Positions 6,567-11,031 of a stretch of 11,031 nucleotides of DNA are shown one piece after another. How positions within the stretch are numbered: position 1 is the stretch's first letter; every line of letters starts with the position of its first letter. The position numbers and the translations under genes are program-made. The notes beneath the pieces are model-generated. The model was not told the DNA's origin and ran no database searches. It worked only from the letters and a program-made list of their open reading frames with translations. Source of the DNA: CALKKN01 sp041571375 (GTDB taxonomy: Bacteria > Pseudomonadota > Gammaproteobacteria > Xanthomonadales > SZUA-36). The stretch lies in NCBI GenBank assembly GCA_041571375.1, contig JBFFUJ010000058.1, forward strand, positions 1-11,031. The letters run 5' to 3'.

Positions 6567-7570
6567 AGCATGGTTTTGCCCAGCAGGGTCAGCAGGATCG
6601 CCTTCTGTACGTGCAGTCGGTTCTCGGCCTCGTCCAGAGCGACGCAGTAGTCCGCGTCCATCACCGCGTCAGTCGCCTTGACGTTGCGCCTGAGCGGCAG
6701 GCAGTGACTGAACAGCCCGCTGTTGGTCAGCGCCATTTTTTCCTCGTCGACGATGAAATGCCGATAGTTCTGGCGCAAGGCCCACTCTTCCTCGGGACGC
6801 CCGTAGAACGGCAGGGCACCCCAGCTCTTCGCATACACGACGTCCGCTCCCCGGTAGCCGTCCTCGATGTCGTGGGTGACGCGGAACGAACCGCCACTGG
6901 CATCAGCATACCGCAGCGCCGCGGACTCGAATTGCTCGTCCAGACGGTAGGCCTCCTCCGGACACAGCAGGGTGACGTCCATGCCGAACTTGCTGGCAAT
7001 GAGCAGCGCCGAATTCGCCACGGCCGTGTTCAGGGGCCGCGGATGCCAGGTCCAGGTCAGCAGGAATTTGCGCTTACGCACCGAGCCGAGCCTCTCCTGC
7101 AAGGTCTGCATCAGCGCCAACTCCTGGCAGGGGTGAACGATCGTTTCCATGTTGATCACGGGCACCGTCGAGTGCCGTGCGAGCGCGCGGATCACCGGAT
7201 CCTCACGGTCCGCCTCCCAGTCCCTGAACAGCGGAAAGGCACGCAGAGCGATCAGGTCGCAGTAGCGGGAGAGTACCCCGGCGACTTCGGCGATGTGCTC
7301 CTCGGCCTCGCCGTCCATGACCGTCCCCGGGGCGAATTCGACACCCCAGGCGTCTTTGCCCGGCTGCAGAACGATGGCGATACCGCCCAACTGCTGCATG
7401 CCCAGTTCGAAGGATGTGCGGGTCCGCAGCGACGGGTTGAGGAACATCAGGGCGATCGATTTTCCGTGCAGGTGGCTCTGGATCGGATTCCGCTTGAGCT
7501 CCGTCGCCAGCTCCAGCAGGTTCTGCAATTGCGGCTCCGACCAGTCCGTCGTGCTCAGGAAATGCTGCAT
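6563..7570 (-). CDS. argF': N-acetyl-L-ornithine carbamoyltransferase (AOTCase)
   Basis: A 335-residue carbamoyltransferase that makes N-acetylcitrulline from N-acetylornithine and carbamoyl phosphate; a cytoplasmic trimer in Xanthomonas. Carbamoyl-phosphate motifs are FLNPSLRTRTSF (43-54) and HPCQ (146-149). The AOTCase-specific HCLPLRRNVKATDAVMD (289-305) replaces the HCLPA of ordinary ornithine carbamoyltransferase. Trp75, Glu90 and Glu142 align with Xanthomonas residues Trp77, Glu92 and Glu144 of the acetylornithine pocket. Glu rather than Pro at the Glu92 position favours acetyl- over succinyl-ornithine. Lys298 matches the carboxylated Lys302 of the Xanthomonas enzyme. The ATG at 7570 has a strong GGAGGA site. 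It is the first gene of the arg operon, directly behind the predicted attenuator; its stop codon is part of the REP-like repeat. Confidence 0.96.
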   Translation of the reverse strand: MQHFLSTTDWSEPQLQNLLELATELKRNPIQSHLHGKSIALMFLNPSLRTRTSFELGMQQLGGIAIVLQPGKDAWGVEFAPGTVMDGEAEEHIAEVAGVLSRYCDLIALRAFPLFRDWEADREDPVIRALARHSTVPVINMETIVHPCQELALMQTLQERLGSVRKRKFLLTWTWHPRPLNTAVANSALLIASKFGMDVTLLCPEEAYRLDEQFESAALRYADASGGSFRVTHDIEDGYRGADVVYAKSWGALPFYGRPEEEWALRQNYRHFIVDEEKMALTNSGLFSHCLPLRRNVKATDAVMDADYCVALDEAENRLHVQKAILLTLLGKTML

Positions 7571-7576
7571 TCAGGG

Positions 7577-7582
7577 TCCTCC
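7577..7582 (-). promoter_or_regulatory. Ribosome binding site of argF'
   Basis: The minus strand reads GGAGGA, then the 6-nt spacer CCCTGA, then ATG. It begins 5 nt after the U tract of the terminator hairpin, so argF' can be translated normally only by RNA polymerases that passed the terminator. It fixes the start at 7570. Confidence 0.85.
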
Positions 7583-7587
7583 AAATC

Positions 7588-7616
7588 AAAAAACCCAGCC
7601 GCCGGCTGGGTTTTTT
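7588..7616 (-). terminator. Attenuator: intrinsic terminator in the argF' leader
   Basis: On the minus strand AAAAAACCCAGCC (7616-7604), loop GGC, and GGCTGGGTTTTTT (7600-7588) form a perfect 13-bp stem of seven mostly GC pairs plus six A:T pairs, ending in six Ts: an ideal intrinsic terminator. It lies 17 nt upstream of the argF' ATG and 24 nt downstream of the small Arg-rich frame, so it sits inside the leader of the operon rather than behind a gene. The hairpin has A/T tracts on both sides and could also stop plus-strand transcription, but no plus-strand gene is supported there. Confidence 0.92.
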
Positions 7617-7658
7617 CTTTTACTTTCTGAAAATACTGACTTACACGGCAACCCAGCC
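7604..7658 (-). promoter_or_regulatory. Predicted antiterminator pairing (2:3)
   Basis: In the minus-strand RNA, GGCUGGGUU at 7658-7650 (in the last codons of the leader peptide) is perfectly complementary over 9 nt to AACCCAGCC at 7612-7604, the 5' arm of the terminator. The same 9-mer recurs in the terminator 3' arm (7600-7592). The two structures are mutually exclusive, so pairing of 7650-7658 would prevent termination. The exact repeat is visible in the sequence; the switching role is inferred. Confidence 0.8.
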
Positions 7659-7721
7659 CGGATGTTTCATCCGGATTCGGCGCAGGTGGCGAAAACCGCG
7701 GGTTGTCTTGGTGCTCATCAT
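7641..7721 (-). CDS. Arg-rich leader peptide of the arg operon attenuator (predicted)
   Basis: A 26-codon frame starts with two ATGs (7721 and 7718) and ends in TAA at 7643-7641, 24 nt before the terminator. It has Arg at codons 8, 11, 14, 15 and 17 (core RGFRHLRRIR), five in ten codons, including less-used CGA and CGG. No other amino acid is so clustered. A ribosome waiting at Arg codons 11-17 would leave codons 22-25 (the antiterminator arm) exposed. A ribosome reaching the stop would cover them and let the terminator form. Hence low charged Arg-tRNA should turn the operon on. No clear Shine-Dalgarno precedes the ATG; with the candidate promoter it may be leaderless or nearly so. The frame stays open upstream to 7943, but that part overlaps lpdA and is not proposed as coding. 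Confidence 0.75.
   Translation of the reverse strand: MMSTKTTRGFRHLRRIRMKHPGWVAV
7649..7705 (-). promoter_or_regulatory. Predicted 1:2 anti-antiterminator (pause) structure
   Basis: Inside the leader frame CCGGATG (7674-7668), loop AAA, and CATCCGG (7664-7658) form a perfect 7-bp hairpin. Around it, CAACCC (7705-7700, leader codons 6-8) can pair with GGGTTG (7654-7649), extendable by one G:U pair. The outer stem covers most of the antiterminator arm (7650-7658), so without a stalled ribosome that arm is sequestered and the terminator forms. Complementarity is seen directly; the functional role is inferred from known trp/his/leu-type attenuators. Confidence 0.65.
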
Positions 7722-7728
7722 GCCGTTG

Positions 7729-7757
7729 AATGTACGTAATATTTCAGGCCAATGCAA
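7729..7757 (-). promoter_or_regulatory. Candidate promoter of the arg operon
   Basis: The minus strand has TTGCAT (7757-7752), a 17-bp spacer and TACATT (7734-7729). Matches to sigma-70 consensus are modest (3/6 and 4/6) but spacing is optimal. The implied start lies at or within a few bases of the leader ATG at 7721, which would make the leader mRNA leaderless. It is the best candidate found between lpdA and the leader peptide; a start further upstream or readthrough from lpdA is possible. Confidence 0.4.
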
Positions 7758-7766
7758 CCGGCCTGA
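7744..7766. repeat. Inverted repeat overlapping the candidate arg -35
   Basis: TCAGGCC (7744-7750) and GGCCTGA (7760-7766) form a perfect 7-bp inverted repeat with a 9-bp centre that contains the candidate -35 hexamer. It could be an operator, or a hairpin at the end of the lpdA transcript, although no T tract follows on the minus strand (AAATATT). It does not match the ARG box that ArgR recognises. Confidence 0.45.
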
Positions 7767-7820
7767 CCAAGACGGGTCGGCGAACCCCTGGCGCCGTAGC
7801 ACCAGCAGGAATCGAGAGGG

Positions 7821-7882
7821 GGCGCGGTACAGCCCCGCGCCTCGCCTAATCAGGAGATGGAAGCGGCCGCGCCGGTCGGCGC
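7821..7882 (-). other. Two GC hairpins downstream of lpdA
   Basis: GCGCC (7869-7873) and GGCGC (7878-7882) form a 5-bp hairpin with a 4-nt loop right at the lpdA stop codon. GGCGCGG (7821-7827) and CCGCGCC (7835-7841) form a perfect 7-bp stem with a 7-nt loop 40 nt further on. Neither is followed by a T tract on the minus strand, so they are not convincing intrinsic terminators; they may protect the 3' end or allow Rho-dependent termination. The rest of 7767-7820 shows nothing recognisable. Confidence 0.4.
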
Positions 7883-9297
7883 TATTTTCGGGGCAGGTAA
7901 AGGTCGGTGACCGTGCCCTCGAAGACCTCCGCCGCCATCGCAACCGTCTCCGACAGGGTGGGGTGGGGGTGAATGGTCAGGCCGATATCGGCCGCTTCGG
8001 CCCCCATTTCGATCGCCAGCGCGCATTCGGCGATGAGATCACCGGCCTGGGGACCGGTGATGCCGGCGCCCATCAGGCGCCTGCTGTCCGGATCGAAGAT
8101 CAGTTTGGTGAATCCCTCAGCGCGATCGATGCCCAGCGCGCGCCCGCTCGCTGCCCAGGGGAATTTTGCGACCCCCACTTTTCTGCCTCGCTCCCTGGCC
8201 TCCGTCTCGGTCAGGCCGACCCAGGCGATCTCGGGGTCCGTGTATGCCACCGAGGGTATGACGCGCGCGTCGAACGCACTCTTTTGCCCGGCACATACCT
8301 CCGCTGCCACCTTGCCCTCGTGGGTCGCCTTGTGCGCGAGCATCGGCTGGCCGACGACGTCGCCGATGGCAAACACGTGCTCCAGGTTGGTTCGCATCTG
8401 CCGGTCGACCGGGATGAAGCCCCTCTCGTCCACCTCGAGTCCGGCCGCATCGGCCTGGATCCGATCGCTGTTGGGTACGCGGCCGACTGCGACCAGAATC
8501 CGGTCGTAGGGTTCACGCGCTGCATGCTTGCCTTCGAAATGAGCGATCAGCGCGTCGTCCGCGCTGTCGATGCGGCTGACGCGGGTCTCCAGATGGATCG
8601 CCTCGTAGCGCTTGGATATCCGGCGCTGTAGCGGCCTGACGAGATCGGGGTCGGTGCCCGGCAGCAGCCCGGGAGTCAGCTCGACGACGGTCACGCGGGA
8701 ACCGAGGGCTTCGTAGACACAGGCCATCTCCAGCCCGATGATGCCGCCTCCCACCACCAGCAGGCGCTTCGGTATTTCCTCCAGCTGCAGCGCCACGGTG
8801 GAATCCATCAGGCGGGGGTCGCCCCAGGGCATGTCCGGCAACTCCAGCGACCGCGAACCGACCGCAACGATCGCACGGGCAAAGCTCAATCGGAGCGGAT
8901 CGCCGTCGCCCGCGACCTCTATTTCGTGTGGCCCCGTGAACACGGCCTGCCCCTGCACGACCTCCACTTTGCGTTGACCTGCCATCCCCGCGAGGCCGGC
9001 GGTCAGCTTGCCGACCACCTTGTCCTTGAATCCCCGCAGCTTGTCCAGATCAATAGCAGGCTGGCCGAATTCGATCCCGTGCACCGCCAGCGCGGCAGCC
9101 TCGTCGATCACTTTGGCCGCGTGCAGCAGGGCCTTCGAGGGTATACAGCCGACGTTGAGACAGACGCCGCCCAGCACCGCGAACCGTTCGACGAGCGCTA
9201 CACGCTGCCCCAGGTCGGCGGCGCGAAAAGCGGCTGTGTAACCGCCGGGGCCAGCGCCCAGAACGACCACGTCATAATCGTAGGATTTCTCACTCAT
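7882..9297 (-). CDS. lpdA: Dihydrolipoamide dehydrogenase (E3 of pyruvate dehydrogenase)
   Basis: A 471-residue flavoprotein that reoxidises the dihydrolipoyl groups of E2 with NAD+. The FAD loop GAGPGG is at 14-19 and the redox disulfide Cys46/Cys51 in GGVCLNVGCIPSK. The NAD-binding GGGIIG is at 183-188, with an acidic residue at the end of the next strand (VVEL). The C-terminal His445 and Glu450 in HPHPTLSE form the catalytic dyad contributed across the dimer. There is no N-terminal lipoyl domain, unlike some E3 proteins. The ATG at 9297 overlaps the aceF stop in ATGA. An extension to 9438 would lie inside aceF and was rejected. It is the last gene of the aceE-aceF-lpdA unit; the arg leader starts about 160 bp downstream. 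Confidence 0.97.
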   Translation of the reverse strand: MSEKSYDYDVVVLGAGPGGYTAAFRAADLGQRVALVERFAVLGGVCLNVGCIPSKALLHAAKVIDEAAALAVHGIEFGQPAIDLDKLRGFKDKVVGKLTAGLAGMAGQRKVEVVQGQAVFTGPHEIEVAGDGDPLRLSFARAIVAVGSRSLELPDMPWGDPRLMDSTVALQLEEIPKRLLVVGGGIIGLEMACVYEALGSRVTVVELTPGLLPGTDPDLVRPLQRRISKRYEAIHLETRVSRIDSADDALIAHFEGKHAAREPYDRILVAVGRVPNSDRIQADAAGLEVDERGFIPVDRQMRTNLEHVFAIGDVVGQPMLAHKATHEGKVAAEVCAGQKSAFDARVIPSVAYTDPEIAWVGLTETEARERGRKVGVAKFPWAASGRALGIDRAEGFTKLIFDPDSRRLMGAGITGPQAGDLIAECALAIEMGAEAADIGLTIHPHPTLSETVAMAAEVFEGTVTDLYLPRK

Positions 9298-10739
9298 AAC
9301 GTCAGCCGCCTCAGGTCTTCGAGCCGGCTCGCCAGAAAACGTGTGAACCGCGCCGCGTCGGCGCCATCGATCACCCGGTGGTCGTAAGAAAGTGACAGCG
9401 GCAGCATGAGCCGCGGCTTGAAGTCCTTGCCGTCCCATATGGGCTTCATGCGCGATCGCGACACGCCCAGGATGGCGACTTCGGGCGCATTGATGATCGG
9501 CGTGAAGGCCGTGCCGCCGATGCCGCCCAGACTGGAAATCGAAATGCAGCCGCCCTGGATATCCTGGGGCTTCAGCTTCTTCTCGCGAGCCCGGGCGCTG
9601 ACTTCGGCCAGTTCGGCCGCCAGTTCCATGATGCCCTTGCGCTCGCAGTCCTTGAGGACCGGTACGACCAATCCGTCGGGCGTGTCGACTGCGATGCCGA
9701 TGTTGAAATACTTTTTCAGGATCAGGGTTTCCCCGTCGGCATCGAGCGACGCATTGACATGCGGGAATTTCCTGAGTGAGGCGACCATCGCCTTGATCAG
9801 GAACACCAGCGGCGTCAGCTTGAAGCCCTTGGCCACGGCCTCCTCGGCATTGGCCTTGCGGAAGGCCTCCATGTCAGTGATGTCTGCCTCGTCGTGCTGT
9901 GTGACGTGGGGGATACCGACCCAGTTCCGGTGCAGATGGCCGGATGAAATCTTCTGGATGCGGCTCAGCGGTTGACGCTCGATCTCGCCGTAGCGGCTGA
10001 AGTCGAATTCCGGCAGCTGCGGGAATTCCAGTCGCAATCCGCCCAGACCGGGCGCTGCGCCCGGCACCGCGCCGCCGGTCATCACCGACTTGACGTAGGC
10101 GTTCACGTCCCCCCGCAGGATCCGCCCCCTGTCCCCGCTGCCGCGTACCCGCAAGAGATCGACCCCCAGTTCGCGGGCGAATCTGCGGATGGCCGGGCTG
10201 GCATAGGGCACGGCCGACGGCTCGACCGCCGCCAGCCCCGTTGGAGGTGGCTCCCGCAGCGACTCCGCGTCATCCTGCAAAGCACCACCCTCGCGCTCCG
10301 GCTCCGCCGAGGCCTGCGGCCCGACCGGTTCCGGTTCGTCGGCGGCCGCAACCTCACCGGCCGCCCCCGCTTCGCCTGCGACGGCCCCTTTGGAGATTTC
10401 GGCGTCTTCGCCCGGCGTCTCCGTCGGCTGTTCCTCCGGGACGGCCAGCGACGCCAGCTCGGACTCCGACCGTTCCTGCTCCCGCTCCTCTGGCTCGTCG
10501 CCGAGCTCGAGGATCGCGACGACATCGCCCTCCGACACCGTGTCATCGACTTTGAGTCGAATTTCCCGGATCACGCCGGCGGCTGGCGACGGCACTTCCA
10601 TTGTGGCCTTGTCACTCTCCAGCGTCACGAGCCCGTCTTCGGCCTTGACGCTGTCGCCCTCGCTCACCAGGACTTCAATGACCGGGACGTCCTTGAAATC
10701 GCCGATGTCGGGAACCTTGATTTCGATGCTCTTGCTCAA
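9294..10739 (-). CDS. aceF: Dihydrolipoamide acetyltransferase (E2 of pyruvate dehydrogenase)
   Basis: A 481-residue E2 core protein that passes acetyl groups to CoA. It has a single lipoyl domain (residues 4-80) with the lipoylated Lys44 in ESDKATME. A Glu/Ala/Pro-rich flexible linker (about 81-170) follows, then a peripheral-subunit binding domain (about 177-213, ASPAIRRFARELGVDL). The acyltransferase domain (about 255-481) has catalytic His454 and Asp458 in SYDHRVIDGA. One lipoyl domain is fewer than the three of E. coli. I chose TTG at 10739 because GGAG stands 6 nt upstream and the product begins SKSIEIKVPDIG as in the family. An upstream TTG at 10751 adds four residues but overlaps that ribosome site. 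It starts 30 bp after aceE and overlaps lpdA by 4 bp. Confidence 0.95.
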   Translation of the reverse strand: MSKSIEIKVPDIGDFKDVPVIEVLVSEGDSVKAEDGLVTLESDKATMEVPSPAAGVIREIRLKVDDTVSEGDVVAILELGDEPEEREQERSESELASLAVPEEQPTETPGEDAEISKGAVAGEAGAAGEVAAADEPEPVGPQASAEPEREGGALQDDAESLREPPPTGLAAVEPSAVPYASPAIRRFARELGVDLLRVRGSGDRGRILRGDVNAYVKSVMTGGAVPGAAPGLGGLRLEFPQLPEFDFSRYGEIERQPLSRIQKISSGHLHRNWVGIPHVTQHDEADITDMEAFRKANAEEAVAKGFKLTPLVFLIKAMVASLRKFPHVNASLDADGETLILKKYFNIGIAVDTPDGLVVPVLKDCERKGIMELAAELAEVSARAREKKLKPQDIQGGCISISSLGGIGGTAFTPIINAPEVAILGVSRSRMKPIWDGKDFKPRLMLPLSLSYDHRVIDGADAARFTRFLASRLEDLRRLTL

Positions 10740-10745
10740 GTCTGA

Positions 10746-10749
10746 CTCC
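10746..10749 (-). promoter_or_regulatory. Ribosome binding site that sets the aceF TTG start
   Basis: The minus strand reads GGAG, then TCAGAC, then TTG at 10739. The spacing is optimal for this TTG and rules against the in-frame TTG at 10751, which overlaps the site. Confidence 0.7.
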
Positions 10750-10769
10750 AATTATTGACGCGACCTGCG

Positions 10770-11031
10770 TCAAACGAGCGCCGGATTGGGTTTTTCGGGA
10801 TCGATCCCGAGACGCTCCCGGGCGTCCAGCAGCTCGCGGGCGTCCAGGCGATCCTGCCGATACAGGGCGTACAGGGCGGCGTAAGCAATCTGATAGCGGT
10901 CGACTTCGAAGAAACGCCGCAGCATCTCGCGGGTATCCGAGCGGCCGAAGCCGTCCGTCCCCAGCACGATGTAGTCCAGCGGCAGGAAGCCGCGCAACTG
11001 GTCTGCGAACGCCCGAACATAATCCGATGCC
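10770..11031 (-). CDS. aceE: Pyruvate dehydrogenase E1 component, C-terminal end (partial)
   Basis: The last 86 codons of the homodimeric E1 are present, read from the right window edge to the TGA at 10772-10770. The sequence ASDYVRAFADQLRGF, then YIVLGTDGFGRSDTREMLRRFFEVD and the closing GIDPEKPNPALV, matches the C-terminal domain of the AceE family (LGTDGFGRSDTRE is highly conserved). E1 decarboxylates pyruvate with thiamine diphosphate and acetylates the lipoyl group of AceF, encoded 30 bp downstream. The start and catalytic domains lie outside the window. Confidence 0.95.
   Translation of the reverse strand, partial: ASDYVRAFADQLRGFLPLDYIVLGTDGFGRSDTREMLRRFFEVDRYQIAYAALYALYRQDRLDARELLDARERLGIDPEKPNPALV

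Noticed and set aside
6563..7570. Ordinary ornithine carbamoyltransferase (argF/argI)
   Set aside because: The HCLPLRRN motif, Glu90, Trp75 and Lys298 match acetylornithine carbamoyltransferase, and the neighbours form the acetylcitrulline route.
7729..7748. Possible ARG box (TGAA...TTCA) in front of the arg leader
   Set aside because: TGAA and TTCA here are separated by 12 bp, while the ArgR site has TGAAT-N4-ATTCA; spacing and centre do not fit.
7641..7943. 100-codon minus-strand frame starting inside lpdA
   Set aside because: Its first part overlaps the lpdA end and has no ribosome site or family resemblance. Only the last 26 codons, which fit the attenuator geometry, are kept.
1..11031. 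CRISPR array, tRNA genes, insertion sequences or prophage genes
   Set aside because: No regularly spaced repeats, no tRNA-like cloverleaf with CCA/TTCGA blocks and no transposase or phage protein were found on either strand.

Overview
This window looks like part of the chromosome of a GC-rich gammaproteobacterium in or near the Xanthomonadales (Lysobacterales). The main evidence is an arginine operon of the Xanthomonas/Xylella type. It has N-acetylornithine carbamoyltransferase in place of ornithine carbamoyltransferase, an acetylcitrulline deacetylase, and a fused acetylglutamate kinase-synthase. The short 16S rRNA fragment fits a gammaproteobacterium but, from memory, does not look like Xanthomonas itself. 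A deeper lineage such as Wenzhouxiangella-like bacteria is my guess. Every supported gene is on the minus strand, so biological order runs from the right end of the window to the left.

Right part (11031 to 7882): the end of aceE, then aceF with a TTG start, then lpdA. Together these encode the pyruvate dehydrogenase complex. Spacing is tight (30 bp, then a 4-bp ATGA overlap). I see no classical intrinsic terminator after lpdA, only two GC hairpins without a T tract.

Middle (7766 to 7571): this holds the most interesting structure. A candidate promoter leads into a 26-codon reading frame with five Arg codons within ten codons. It is followed by a perfect 13-bp terminator hairpin with a U tract, placed 17 nt before the argF' start codon. 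The last codons of the small frame contain a 9-nt segment identical to the terminator's 3' arm, so it can pair with the 5' arm and block the terminator. A further segment upstream can sequester that 9-mer. This is the 1:2 / 2:3 / 3:4 layout of a ribosome-mediated attenuator, with arginine as the sensed amino acid. I know of no described arginine attenuator of this kind in a proteobacterial arg operon.

Left-middle (7570 to 637): argF', argG, argE', argB/argA fusion, argC and argH. All junctions from argG onward overlap by 4 or 8 bp. Only the argF'-argG junction is spaced, and it holds a pair of inverted REP-like palindromes, one of which supplies the argF' stop codon. The pathway runs glutamate to acetylglutamate to acetylglutamyl-phosphate to its semialdehyde, then (argD, not in the window) acetylornithine, acetylcitrulline, citrulline, argininosuccinate and arginine.

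Left end (618 to 1): an rRNA operon starts 18 bp after the argH stop. It has two strong tandem promoters, a leader of about 390 nt with boxB, boxA and boxC antitermination signals, and the first 87 nt of 16S rRNA, cut by the window edge. No mobile gene, tRNA or CRISPR array is visible.
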